Positions 30,542-42,079 of a stretch of 64,000 nt of DNA are shown in pieces; position 1 is the first letter of the stretch; each line of letters starts with the position of its first letter. The DNA lies in the NCBI GenBank assembly GCA_023014485.1, contig JAJOZX010003312.1:124001-188000 (forward strand). The letters run 5' to 3'. A model generated the notes under the pieces. That model was not told where the DNA came from and did not search any database. It saw only the letters and a list, made by a program, of their open reading frames with translations. The position numbers were made by a program, and so were the translations under genes. This DNA comes from Bathynomus jamesi. Lineage: Eukaryota > Arthropoda > Malacostraca > Isopoda > Cirolanidae.

Positions 30542-31922
30542 AGGGTGTCAGGAAATGATTGCCCCCCCTGTACAGAAGAAACTGAAAGGAATAGAAAAAA
30601 ACAGACAAAACCACGCGAAAGAGCGTTTAATTTTGAATAAAAAACACTTATTTTGATATCGGGTGTTGCCCCCATTTGCAGCTCTGACGGCCATTAATCG
30701 ACGGGAGTATGATCCCAGACGTGTCTCAAAGAGATCGGTATCATGACTCATTTCTTCAAGGACTTCGTTGATCTTTGCAGTCATAATTTCTGTTGAATAC
30801 CGATTCTGAATGGGTTGTTCCAGCATTAAGGACTCCACCCGATCCTTCATGATGGATCCGACATGTTCACAGACATTAAGATCGGGAGAATTGCCAGGCC
30901 ATTCATTATTTCCGAAAAAATCAATGTTATTGTCCTTAAGCAGTTGTTGAGTCGCAAGTGCTTTCATACAGGGGGCTTTGTCGTGAAGAAAGGTTGCCTG
31001 TTCAACATCCAAAACACACTCGGGGTCTTTCAAAAACGGAATTACATGTTGGGCTAAAATTACATTTCGAAAATAAGGCCCATCCCAACTGGTTCCTCTA
31101 GGTTTGATAACCCAGATGAGCTTCCGAATAGAGAACATAATGAAAACACCCACACATGCTGGATTTTTTACTATTTCTCGATACTTTTGGTCGTCTGGGA
31201 CTTCATCAGGAGTTGTTGCCCAAACCCGATCATTCTGAAAATTTGGTTTTCTGGAGACATAAACGAAGAATTCATCGCTGACAACCAAGTGAAGGAAATC
31301 GTCTTCCGTCCATTCCTCAAGATAATCAGAAAACCATAGCCGATCTTCAATATTAAGATCACTCTTCCGTGGCTTAGCTATTTCATGCCAAGCACTCAAG
31401 CCTTGGCGAACTCGAAATTGATGCACAAGTTGCCGATTGACTATCTTACCACTACGGATAAGTATCTCTTTCGCTACCTCAGAGCAGCTCTTCTTTCGGC
31501 GCCGTGATGCAGCAAGCACAATGTCTTTCGATTCTTGAGATAATTTCTCCGGTCTTCCTCCTCGAAATTCTGTTTCACAATCTTCAGGATTCTTATTCCA
31601 ATTCCTTTTGACAAAGTCTTCTGATCTTTTTAATCTCTCAGCCACCCAGTGTCGAGTTATGAAAGTTGCACCAGCTTCCTTTGCTTCACGAAATGTGACA
31701 GCTCGAATGCGGTCAAGAACTCGCTTTTTCTCTGAATCGTTCAAAATAGATGATGCCATGGTTTCTGTGGGGAAAAAAATGGTAAGAATTAAAATCACAG
31801 GAATAGAATATAATGGTTTTTATTCAGATTTTAACGCTCTTTCAAGTGGTCTCGCCGGTTTTTATCTATCTCTTCTAGTTTTTGCTCTACAGGGGGGGGG
31901 GCAATCATTTCCTGACACCCCG
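30542..31922 (-). mobile_element. Tc1/mariner DD37E transposon, 1,381 bp, full length
   Basis: Inverted ends GGGTGTCAGGAAATGATTGC (30543 on) and its complement to 31921, with TA on both sides (30540-30541, 31923-31924). The C-run in the ends differs in length by two. The same family recurs at 57348-58732. Confidence 0.93.
30548..31759 (-). CDS. DD37E Tc1/mariner transposase, intact frame
   Basis: 403 residues from MASSILNDSEKKRVLDR (31759) to a stop 6 bp inside the element end. An N-terminal helix-turn-helix (AERLKRSEDFVKRNWN) and a GRPEKLS motif precede the core. Catalytic motifs: LVVSDEFFVYV (first Asp), TFLHDKAPCMKAL (second Asp) and GNSPDLNVCEHV (Glu). There are 37 residues between the second Asp and the Glu, giving DD37E. 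No stop or frameshift, so it may still be functional. The last about 40 residues are translated subterminal repeat and may not be part of the original protein. The relative at 57497 is broken. Confidence 0.92.
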   Translation of the reverse strand: MASSILNDSEKKRVLDRIRAVTFREAKEAGATFITRHWVAERLKRSEDFVKRNWNKNPEDCETEFRGGRPEKLSQESKDIVLAASRRRKKSCSEVAKEILIRSGKIVNRQLVHQFRVRQGLSAWHEIAKPRKSDLNIEDRLWFSDYLEEWTEDDFLHLVVSDEFFVYVSRKPNFQNDRVWATTPDEVPDDQKYREIVKNPACVGVFIMFSIRKLIWVIKPRGTSWDGPYFRNVILAQHVIPFLKDPECVLDVEQATFLHDKAPCMKALATQQLLKDNNIDFFGNNEWPGNSPDLNVCEHVGSIMKDRVESLMLEQPIQNRYSTEIMTAKINEVLEEMSHDTDLFETRLGSYSRRLMAVRAANGGNTRYQNKCFLFKIKRSFAWFCLFFSIPFSFFCTGGAIIS

Positions 31923-31924
31923 TA

Positions 31925-32787
31925 CTTCCTCTTTGAGTTCTGTACATTCGGAATCTTCCAAAAGTTATTATTTTATCCCCGAAACCGATTTCAAACTCCG
32001 TTCTCCAAAAGAGACCCTTTTAGGTCGTTTTGATCTTAAATGTTCGTATAGCCTTGTTTCTGCGTCTGTAATGGATAAATGGCAGTACCCTCTCCCTAGA
32101 GAGCCGCCATCCGTTTCACACATTCGGGATGCCGATGGTAACCTCATTCCCGTCCTTGTGGAAACTATACTTGCCATGTGGTTTAGTAATTGTCTTGTCT
32201 GTAAAGGTTTCTTGTTGGTCCCTCCAGAATATTGTCCCGGTTATGATTTAGTTATTGGCCCAGAATTCCTACGACCCAACGGATTCTATTTCGACTTTTA
32301 GGCTCGATGCTTCGTCGATAAATGGGATAAAAAACGTTATTTCCCTCTCTGGTGCAATGCACCCGAGCAGGACCTTTCTTGTGACGATGAAAAGTCACCC
32401 TTAGAAAATTTGGGTAATCCTAACCCAACTCTCTTCTCTAACTCAGTTGTCTCTGAACCGTTTGTTTCGGCTTGTTCTTCAAATGAATTTCCTTCGAGGC
32501 TAGAACTCACAGCCTCTCCTGAGGATTATTTTTGTGATGCATTTTGTGACAGTATTTGTGATGCTAATGTTGAAAACAGTAACGAAAACAATGAAATTGT
32601 TGATTCAAGTCTTTATGATGAAACTTTTGTTGAAAGTCTTTATGATGAAACCTTTGTTGAAAGTCTTTCTGATGAAAGTTTTGTTGAAAGTAAGTGTAAA
32701 ACCTACGTTAATCCTTCGTGGGCTAGGTGGGACCGACTAACAAAGAAGACTATGTGGGGTCACCCAGACCCCAAACTTCAATGGTGA
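31925..32787 (+). pseudogene. Protease-like module and acidic region of element A
   Basis: One frame, with a TAG at 32299-32301. Before it: ETDFKLRSPKETLLGRFDLK, MDKWQYPLPREPPSV, LVCKGFLLVPPEYC and YDLVIGPEFLRPNGFYFDF. The last block has the shape of the C-terminal part of a retropepsin ('.LLLG..FL...') and pairs with DLLLGMNFFITHDFYV at 46240. No D-S/T-G is visible in this part. After the TAG the frame stays open: CNAPEQDLSCDDEK, then acidic repeats (SLYDETFVE twice, SLSDESFVE) and WARWDRLTKKTMWG. The gene resumes the region cut by the DD37E insertion. The frame after the TAG suggests a recent stop or readthrough. Confidence 0.5.
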
Positions 32788-32819
32788 ATTTCTGCCATAT
32801 GCTTAAGTTTATATATACA

Positions 32820-34200
32820 TGTAAAAATGAAATGAATAATCAATATTCATTTTTACATAAGAACCAAAATCGCTTAACGCGAGTTTGGATAATAATTTTA
32901 CTTGTAGCTTCCTATTTTTGTTCGTGTCACAACCCTACGATCTACCCTTTCTATGGTTTAGTCGTATCCATTATCCATTTTCCATTTGTTATAGAAGTTA
33001 TTATAATTAATTATGAATTGTCTTGCATCTCACCCTCGACCCTAGATTATGCATACACATTGCATGTAACAGGATTGGAACCCGTAGTTGTACTTCTTAG
33101 TCATTACTACCCACTCTTTGTCTAATTCATCTTTTCTAATAATGACTTATACACTATGACGTCATAAAATAACTTTATTCTCTTTACGTTTCCCACTCTT
33201 TGTCTCTAATTCGTTCTTGTAAATCTTCCTAATTATATGTAAAAATTCAATAACTATGACCACATTTTCCCGTCATTTATTTCCCTAAGGACTAAACACT
33301 CTATAGAAGTCATTATTTATATGTTATGTAGTATAAATATAATTATTATTCAACCATACTCATTCTTACATTCATGTTCTTTCTTGACCGCTATCCTTTA
33401 TTAATTTTATTACTTATTCATTCATCTACCTATTGTCTACTTATGCCCTATCAACTTATCAGTCTATGTTTACTCGTGTCAATCATGAAATGCAAAACTT
33501 TCGCAGTTCGTTCGAGAACGCGAAAAAACGTTCTCGTATTATTTTTTTCATTTTTATTTTTAATTATATGACCTCCCGAGTTGAACTCAAAAATGCTGAG
33601 TTAAGAAGTTATAAAATTCCACTCACGACGACAGAATCGAGCGCCTCAAAGATAAAAAAATACCTCCGTTCGCTCTGATTTCAAATTTATAACATTTATA
33701 ACATATTATGTTATATCATGTGTGTCATGTCTTATGTACTTGTGTTGTACTAATAACCATCTAGTATAACCATATATAAATATATAAAAACACTGTAATT
33801 AATAATAACTTGTAATGTACTTCAGTGAAACTGTAATTAAATGTAATGATTTAATTTATCATGTAAGAATGTACTTCAAAATGGAAGTGTAATTAAACAA
33901 CAAGTGAATATGAATTAATTGGTAATTGTAATCGTAATTGTAATGAACCAAAATTAATACGTACTCAGTCATGTACTAAATTTGTACTTGTGTACTATTA
34001 CGAAATGATATCGCCTTCATAAATGAAGACTCGGCGAAAAAATACAAATTAGTTTTTGTTATTTTATTTTTAATTTGAAAATTTGCAATCTTTTAAAACA
34101 TCTGATCATGTGTTTAAAAAGGGGGGAAATTTAACCTTCAACTGTCCTCCCCAAAAAATTTAGGTTATATTATACGTATATTTGCTTCAGATTACCACTT
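32820..34200 (+). repeat. B1 LTR
   Basis: Starts TGTAAAAATGAA, which pairs with TTCATTTTTACA 14 bp further on (a terminal hairpin). Contains GTGTCACAACCCTACG at 32925, like the start of the A LTR, and ends near ATTACCACTTC. About 98% like B2 by eye. Confidence 0.85.
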
Positions 34201-34369
34201 CATTTACCACTTCGTTTAAGACTTCATTAGAGAACTTCATTACGAGACTCTTCTTTGGACTGCAGCCTCGCTGCGGGGGAGGGGGCAGAGCCCCCTTGCC
34301 CCTTAACCAGAACGCCTGCCAGGATTAAAAGAAGATTTTAAGAAGAGGATCTTAACAGATTTTAAGAAG

Positions 34370-34705
34370 AAGAAGATTACTTTAAGAAGATTACTTTAAG
34401 AAGAAGATTACTTTAAGAAGAGGCCACTCTTTGGCCAAGAATAGAAATTACCCTGCATCAGGATGAGAAGATTATTTTAAGAAGAAGATTATTTTAAGAA
34501 GAGGCCACTCTTTGGCCAAGAATAGAAATTACCCTGCATCAGGATGAGAAGATTATTTTTAGAAGAAGATTATTTTAAGAAGAGGCCACTCTTTGGCCAA
34601 GAATAGAAATTACCCTGCATCAGGATAAAAAGAAGATTTTAAGAAGATTATTTTAAGAAGAGGCCACTCTTTGGCCAAGATAGAAATTACCCTGCATCAG
34701 GATAA
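34370..34705. repeat. Tandem array, period about 80 bp
   Basis: Four copies of GAGGCCACTCTTTGGCCAAG followed by AATAGAAATTACCCTGCATC, at about 34420, 34502, 34582 and 34659, separated by AAGAAGATTATTTTAAG runs. Confidence 0.9.
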
Positions 34706-35023
34706 AACCAGTTGACCGGCGTGTCACGACTTCTAGTTCGTAACATCCACCCTTGAACCGGTGCGTCACGACTCCAAGTTCTTCACGCCTAGTTTTCATC
34801 CAGGAACAAGTAGCCAGCAAGACGTCTTCAGGACACGTCTCAAGGATTTCCCCATAGAAAATTTTGTTAAGTACAGTTTGTTTTTTTAAGTAATTTATAA
34901 ACATTTGAAAAGTCACTATTATTAACAGTTAATAATGAATATTAAGTCAGAATTAACACAAAAGACAGTGAACACTTCAGACACCAGTGATACACTTTTT
35001 TTTATTGAAACTAATTTTAACAG

Positions 35024-35215
35024 AGAGTTAATTGTAACAGAGTTAATTGTAACACAGAGAGTTAATTGTAACACAGAGAGTTAATTGTAACAGAGCCAAT
35101 TGTAACAGAGTTAATTGTAACAGAGTTAATTGTAACAGAGTTAATTTCAAAGAGAGTTAATTTCAAAGAGAGTTAATTTCAAAGAGAGTCAATTGTCGCA
35201 GAGTCAATTGCCGCA
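35024..35215. repeat. Degenerate tandem array (GAGTTAATTGTAACA)
   Basis: About ten units of 15-20 bp, from GAGAGTTAATTGTAACAGA to AGAGAGTTAATTTCAA and ending GAGTCAATTGTCGCAG. Confidence 0.9.
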
Positions 35216-35625
35216 GTTATTTTCACTGTTATATTCAGTATAGAATAATTTTATTTTATGTATCAAACATAATAGTATCGTACCTTCGTGTACATTAGAA
35301 TGAAATATTGTTTACATTTTTTTTTTTTGTTTGCAAATTTTTTTTCAATTACTGAATTGAATTGACTTGCAAATTAAGAGAGAGAGTTTACAGAGAGTTT
35401 AGAGAGAGTTTATAGAGTTTATAGAGTTACTTGAAGCAGTTTCAAGTTCCATTTTCAGTTTCAGACAGTTTCAGTTGGTTGTAACCAAAAGGGACAACCA
35501 AACCCCAGAGACTTATAAAGATACTCGAAGTAGTTTCGAGTCAGTTTTATTTGCAAATAAGTTGCAAATCAGTTTTCAGTTTCAGAAGGTTGCATCCAAG
35601 AGGGACAACCGCCCCAGAGATTTCA

Positions 35626-35886
35626 GTTATATTCGAAGTCAGAGTTATATTCGAAGTCAGAGAGTTCTATTCGAAGTCAGAGAGTTTTATTCGAAGTCAG
35701 AGAGTTTTATTCGAAGTCAGAGAGTTTTATTCGAAGTCAGAGAGTTTTATTCGAAGTCAGAGAGTTTTATTCGAAGTCAGAGAGTTTTATTCGAAGTCAG
35801 AGAGTTTTATTCGAAGTCAGAGAGTTTTATTTGAAGTCAGAGAGTTATATTCGAAGTTAGAGAGTTTTATTTGAAGTTAGAGAGTT
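35626..35886. repeat. 20-bp tandem array (AGAGTTTTATTCGAAGTCAG)
   Basis: About 13 near-identical copies of a 20-bp unit. Because 20 is not a multiple of 3 and the unit has no stop in the plus frames used, two overlapping plus-strand frames stay open and encode the same rotating peptide. Not a gene. Confidence 0.95.
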
Positions 35887-35949
35887 CAAGTCAAAGTTAG
35901 TTTTTAAGTCGAAGTTAGTTTTCAAGTCGAAGTTTTCAATGCAGTCAAT

Positions 35950-37264
35950 TGAATTCAACCTTTTTTTTTTGTTGTTCAAGAGAATTTAATTCAACCTTTT
36001 TTTTGTGTTGTAAAAGAGAATTAAATTCAACCTGAATTGACCGGGTTGCGTCTTTGGTTTAACCTTTTCTTTGTTTGTAAGACGGAAATTCACTGATTTG
36101 TCTTTTCCTTTTCATGCATTGTTATGTATATAAATATATAGTTATGTAATTCATTAATTGTAACAAAACCGTGAGATGTACTTTCATTAATTGTAAGTCC
36201 TCTAAGTTCGTTTTTTTTAATTACCTTATACGTGTAACTGATTAATTATGTAAAATCTGTAATCCTAATTGAATTTTATTACTTTTGACACATATTCGAA
36301 TTCATTTACGTTCCGTCCCTTCAGTCACTTTTGCATTAAAACTCGTATGCAAACATCATCGTTATAATCTTAATAATTTTTGCTTACTATATATAAATTC
36401 TCGTTCATGCATTTATTAAGTTGTTTTATCTATTCCTTAAAGTAAATATATATATATATAATCCTAAGCCACCAATGACCCCTAATGATCTAGTTCTTCA
36501 CAGGATGAACAAATTACTCTCATATTCTACATACTATTGTACCGACTCACTCATCTACAGATGCTTCTTACCAATAAACATAGATACACATTTGACCGCA
36601 GGTCTATACATCATCCACTACGTAATTCGATTTGTACCTACAACAGTCAATAAAAATGCATGTATGCACACTATATATACTATATATACAACCCTCATGC
36701 TAAAATCATTGGATATCACAATAAACTATTTCATTGCGCGTAATTTAATCTTAATCATTTTTGCTTACTATATATAAATTTTTGCTCATGCATTTATACA
36801 GTTAATTTAACAATCCTCTCAGCTAATCTGTCTCTCGAACTTATAAAATACACACTTTGTACCCAATAAACATAAATACACACTAGACCACAGGTCTATA
36901 CATCATCCATTACGTAATTCTATTTTTACCTACACTAGTCAATAAAAATTAGTTTATAGATTGTACGATTTGCATTTTTCCCTTTTACCTATTCATTATG
37001 TACATAATTTATCCCACAGAAAAAAATAAAATTTTGTAAAAAATTTTAACCATATCATTGTTTGTCTAACTTAATTGTTTATCTAAAATTAAAATATTAA
37101 TCTTTGAATTCTTTTATATTATATAATAACTCACTTGTTCTGTATAAAAATTTGTAATGTAAAGAAAAATTCGTCATCTAACTTGAAGTAGTTAGGATGT
37201 TATTTTCTCATTTGTATTGTATTAATGGTACCCTATTAGATTATTGTATAAATATCGTTTTTTT
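35950..37264 (+). other. B element 3' untranslated region
   Basis: AT-rich. From 36200 it is homologous to 47670-47830 (CTTTTGACACATATTCGAATT-like) and, at 36478-36960, to 48960-49230 (CACAGGATGAAC, AGGTCTATACATC). No gene. Confidence 0.7.
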
Positions 37265-37282
37265 AAAAAAAGGGGAGAGCAA

Positions 37283-38660
37283 TGTAAAAATGAAATGAAT
37301 AATCAATATTCATTTTTACATAAGAACCAAAATCGCTTAACGCGAGTTTGGATAATAATTTTACTTGTAGCTTCCTATTTTTGTTCGTGTCACAACCCTA
37401 CGATCTACCCTTTCTATGGTTTAGTCGTATCCATTATCCATTTTCCATTTGTTATAGAAGTTATTATAATTAATTATGAATTGTCTTGCATCTCACCCTC
37501 GACCCTAGATTATGCATACACATTGCATGTAACAGGATTGGAACCCGTAGTTGTACTTCTTAGTCATTACTACCCACTCTTTGTCTCTAATTCATCTTTC
37601 CTAATAATGACTTATACACTATGACGTCATAAAATAACTTTATTCTCTTTACGTTTCCCACTCTTTGTCTCTAATTCGTTCTTGTAAATCTTCCTAATTA
37701 TATGTAAAAATTCAATAACTATGACGTCACATTTTCCCGTCATTTATTTCCCTAAGGACTAAACACTCTATAGAAGTCATTATTTATATGTTATGTAGTA
37801 TAAATATAATTATTATTCAACCATACTCATTCTTACATTCATGTTCTTTCTTGACCGCTATCCTTTATTAATTTTATTACTTATTCATTCATCTACCTAT
37901 TGTCTACTTATGCCCTATCAACTTATCAGTCTATGTTTACTCGTGTCAATCATGAAATGCAAAACTTTCGCAGTTCGTTCGAGAACGCGAAAAAACGTTC
38001 TCGTATTATTTTTTTCATTTTTATTTTTAATTATATGACCTCCCGAGTTGAACTAAAAAATGCTGAGTTAAGAAGTTATAAAATTCCACTCACGACGACA
38101 GAATCGAGCGCCTCAAAGATAAAAAATACCTCCGTTCACTCTGATTTCAAATTTATAACATTTATAACATATTATGTTATATCATGTGTGTCATGTCTTA
38201 TGTACTTGTGTTGTACTAATAACCATCTAGTATAACCATATATAAATATATAAAAACTGTAATTAATAATAACTTGTAATGTACTTCAGTGAAACTGTAA
38301 TTAAATGTAATGATTTAATTTATCATGTAAGAATGTACTTCAAAATGGAAGTGTAATTAAACAACAAGTGAATATGAATTAATTGGTAATTGTAATCGTA
38401 ATTGTAATGAACCAAAATTAATACGTACTCAGTCATGTACTAAATTTGTACTTGTGTACTATTACGAAATGATATCGCCTTCATAAATGAAGACGGCGAA
38501 AAAATACAAATTAGTTTTTATTTTATTTTTTAATTTGAAAATTTGCAATCTTTTAAAACATCTGATCATGTGTTTAAAAAGGGGGGAAATTTAACCTTCA
38601 ACTGTCCTCCCCCAAAAATTTAGGTTATATTATACGTATATTTGCTTCAGATTACCACTT
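37283..38660 (+). repeat. B2 LTR with preceding polypurine tract
   Basis: AAAAAAAGGGGAGAGCAA at 37265-37282, then TGTAAAAATGAAATG. Matches B1 to ATTACCACTTC. After 38660 the sequence still holds a hairpin unit (GAAAGAGGTCGAACCTCTACC at about 38771) like those of the A LTR, and a TGGCGACCCACC at 39042 that could be a primer-binding site. Confidence 0.8.
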
Positions 38661-39169
38661 CTTCTACCACTTCATTTTAAGGCTCTTCTGCTTTAGACTT
38701 CATATTAGCACCTCATTAGGAGGGGGCAGAGGCCCCTTGCCTTCTTAATATTTTTAGATTCCGGCCTGAGCCATGGTCGAAAGAGGTCGAACCTCTACCC
38801 TTGTAAATTCAGAGCAGTACCTGTAATTTTTAAGAAGTAAACCACAGTAAAAGAAGTTTTTATCTTTTTCCTTCGAGCCGTGCTCTCTTCAGAACTTAGT
38901 CAAGTCGACAAGTTATAAAAGAAAAGTCGATAATTTTTAGTATAAGAGAAAGGATCAGAGAATTATAAAAAGAGAAGAATTAATAAGCGAGAGAAAGAGA
39001 CAACCCAAGCACCATAGACGATATCGGCATAACAGAGTGGCGACCCACCATTTAAGGCGACCGAAAAGAATTATAGAAAAGTATAAAGAAGAAACATCCG
39101 TTGCAGCCTCCTAACCAGAACCCCCCCGTCGAATCCGAACCGACTCAGGGCCATAAAGGGGGGGGTTAA
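38661..39169 (+). other. LTR-end or leader-like sequence
   Basis: No frame. The hairpin unit at about 38760-38812 and TGGCGACCCACC at 39042 suggest the end of an LTR and a leader, so B2 may instead be the 5' LTR of what follows. This is unresolved. Confidence 0.4.
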
Positions 39170-41366
39170 CATACACTAAAGTTTGTACATATGTTGCCCA
39201 GGACACGGCACTGGAGCCAATTCACCATGTGTCCCTTTTTTTTTTTAACATTTATTTAAGAATTTTTTAACTTAAAGAATTCAGCACTCAGAAACACTTT
39301 TTATATTCACAATATAGATTATAGAATAGAAAGAAATAGAAACATAGAACATATGAAACAATGTTTACTGTACACAGTCATCACATACATAGTTGGAGTG
39401 ACTTTCGCAAAGAGGCACATCACATTTTGTGCATGACTCTCTCGTCTTCTTATCCATCTTCCTCGGGCACTTTCCACATCTCTTCCTACCTCCTGGATTA
39501 GGCCTTGGCTGGGGTGCTGCTTCTACCTCATCCATAAATGCCTCCATACATGCTCTAACATGCTTTGGCAAATATCTACCAGCTGACTCAAAACGTTTCT
39601 GGATTGCTGGTTTGCAGAGCTGTTCTGATAAGTCTGCCAGAAATTTCCTTCGCCTTTGATTCCCTCGATACACATCGGGGGTTTTCTCCATGAAACAGCA
39701 ACTAGTATTGTAAACTGCAACATCTACCATCCAGTAGAAGATAACTAATGGCCATCTGTTTGTTATGCGCTTACATGAGTAAGTTTTGATAAGTTGGTCT
39801 AATCGATCAACAGCTCCTTTTGTGGCATTGTAATCTAGAATTACATCAGGTTTGAAAGGTTCTTCCTGCTGCTTTTTTTGGTCGAAATGCATGGTGCTTA
39901 ATACCAGAACTGCCTTTCTTACCTTTGGGACATAGCTGCATATCATAAAATGCTGGTTTCTACTAAAGCCAAACTTTGATGAATAGAGCTGACGATCATT
40001 TGAGGCTTGAAATGATTTAGGTATTTGGCGCTTATTTTTCCTCATAGTTCCTAAGAGTGTTAAATTTTTATCAAGTAGTTCTATGGCAAGGTCAACATCA
40101 GTAAACAGGTTGTCAGTGGTAACATTTCTTCCTGACTTTACAATAGTTGAAGTAAGATCTCGAACAACTCTTTGGGCTTGGTGGCGTTCTGGACCTTCAG
40201 GACCTTTTCCACTGTATATCTGGCCATTTAGAAGATATCCATTCTTAACGTCGGCCATACTCCAAACCTTTATGCCATACTTATCTGGTTTAGATGGCAT
40301 GTATACTTTGAATGAGCATTTCCCTCGAAATGCGAGTAGAGATTCATCCACAGTTACATATGTGTTGGCTTTATAGTTTATTTGACATGCTTCAATAAAC
40401 TTCTGCCAAACTTCGAATATAGGCGCCAACTTGCCTTGTTCACCATTCCTTCGTTCTGCATGAGTAGTCATGTTATCAAATCTTATTGACCTTTTTATTT
40501 CTTTGAAATGGTCACGGCTCATAGAAGCACGATAAATTGGTGGACCGGTCTTAGTACCAAATAATTCATCAACTGGGCGGAAGCTATCTTTGTCCAGCCC
40601 AGATCTGAGATGAAGTCCTAGCCATGCCATCAGCTCAATAGAATCCAGCTGTTTCCATTTTTCACCATAGAGACACCACCTTTTTGATTTGTTGCATCGA
40701 GAACCAATTCAACAATTTCATCTGTGATAAAGAAACTGAAAGTAGCAGATACAGCATGCGTAGGTACACTTTCATGAACACCACCTTCTTCACGAACAAT
40801 GTTTTGCCTCACATTTCGTCTAAGCCGGGGAGGCTCAGTGCACCACACAAAGTTATCTTTCCCTAACACAATATTGTCATCATCATCATCATGATCGCTT
40901 GCATTGTCACTATCAAAACCACTAAAGTCACTGTCAGAAGATTGTTCAACATATTCATATTCACTAACATCAGATAAGTCTACTTCTGATTCACTATCAT
41001 CTGACAAATTTGGTTGGTCTACATCTACATCTCCCTCTCGCACCCTGCTAGGAGCATAAAACGTCGATATTGGAATTGACGTTGCCATTAGAATGAAAAT
41101 CTAAGAAAATTTATGAAAAAATCTGAAAAAAATTAAAATAAATTAGTCACATTGCAGGCGAGGTGGGGTAAGGCAGACCACATTCAAGTTTGCTACCCTG
41201 TCACTTCCAAATGGTGTGACATTTTTCTCTTATATTTTTTGAGTATATACCATACCTACATACAATAAAAGTCATAGATGACCAGGCTCTAAAAATAATA
41301 TTTGAATGAATGGCAGATTTTTGAAATATGCTTGGGATCCAGTGGACCCCATCAGCCCACGAAGGG
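39170..41366 (-). mobile_element. piggyBac-type transposon, 2.2 kb
   Basis: TTAA at 39166-39169 and 41367-41370, the piggyBac target. The right end reads CCCTTCGTGGGCTGATGG inward; the left end CATACACTAAAG does not match it well, so the left boundary is less sure. Transposase on the minus strand. Confidence 0.8.
39365..41088 (-). pseudogene. piggyBac transposase, one frameshift
   Basis: Starts MATSIPISTFYAPSRVRE at 41088. The N-terminal 100 residues are acidic (DSESEVDLSDVSEYEY, DHDDDDDN), then TFSFFITDEIVELVLDAT. Near 40660 a run of five A (minus strand) marks a one-base slip, after which the frame continues 5' of MAWLGLHLRSGLDKDSF to 39365. Catalytic residues: YVTVDESLLAFRGKC (first Asp), GRNVTTDNLFTD (second) and YNATKGAVDRLDQL (third). 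The C-terminal Cys-rich domain, RKRCGKCPRK then CTKCDVPLCESH and CDDC, is the piggyBac cross-brace zinc domain. About 573 residues in all, the normal size. Precise TTAA excision is the family's mechanism. Confidence 0.93.
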
Positions 41367-41387
41367 TTAATGATTGTTGTGATGTAG

Positions 41388-42077
41388 ATGGGGGATGTGA
41401 CCAATCCTTTATTAGATGTGAATTCAGACTACTTGGATGAATGTTGTGTAACTGATGTTGGAAATCAGAATTTATTTTATTCTCACTATGGTCAGGACAA
41501 TCATATTGGTCCCGATGGCAATGACTTGTGCGATGATTTAGACACTGCTCCTCAAATTGTTAGTAATTTTAGTCATTCGGACCTTGATTCAACTGATTCG
41601 GTTAGTTCAACTGATATCGTTCATTCAGTGAACTTTGGTCAAGAAGACCTTGTTTTTGGTATAGATGGATCAGATATCCATGCATGTCCCAAAGACGACG
41701 CGAATTTTGTTACTGATGTTGTTTTTGATTCAGATGGATCAGATATCCATGTATGTCCTAAGGAAGACGCGAATCTTATTACTAATATTGTTTTAGATGG
41801 TCAGGATGACCATGTTTCTAATAACTTTCCTCCACAGGAACCTAACTGTTTTGAGTTTACTTCGGCCAACGGCCAATCGGCCATGCCGCCTCGTTTAAGT
41901 GGTCATAAAGATGACCCTGTTTTTTATTTTTTTGGTCATGATGACCGTCATCTTGTTTCAGATTATGCTTTTTCTGCTTCAGTAGCAGTTGGGGCAGATG
42001 CCCTGCAAGGTCCTGTAGGGGAGTCAGTTTTTACGAATGTTAGTAATGATTTTGATCTACAGATCTACAGAAACTAA
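41388..42077 (+). pseudogene. Acidic spacer protein of element A
   Basis: 229 codons, Asp-rich and low in basic residues. A repeat GSDIHACPKDDANFVTD / GSDIHVCPKEDANLITN of about 32 residues is tandem. No domain recognised. It precedes the protease-like frame at 45630 and is comparable in composition to the end of the 32.3-32.8 kb frame. It starts right after the piggyBac right end, so the ATG may not be the original start. It reads as a linker of a retroelement polyprotein. Confidence 0.4.
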
Positions 42078-42079
42078 GG

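Larger units (their letters stand above)
32820..38660 (+). mobile_element. Related LTR element 'B' without coding capacity (inferred)
   Basis: Near-identical direct repeats at 32820-34200 and 37283-38660 flank 3.1 kb of noncoding sequence. The second copy is preceded by a polypurine tract (37265-37282), as for a 3' LTR. The internal region holds three tandem-repeat arrays and, at 36200-37000, stretches homologous to the A 3' UTR at 47670-47830 and 48900-49230. It looks like a non-autonomous relative nested in A. The right-hand limit is uncertain because LTR-like sequence continues past 38660. Confidence 0.65.

Noticed and set aside
35475..35874. Two long overlapping frames with repeated SKSESFIRSQR
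   Set aside because: Product of the 20-bp tandem array; no independent coding evidence.
35626..35886. CRISPR-like regular repeat
   Set aside because: Contiguous 20-bp tandem without unique spacers, in eukaryotic DNA.
41388..42077. Independent secreted or host protein
   Set aside because: Acidic, repetitive and lacking a signal peptide; it lies in line with retroelement frames of similar composition.
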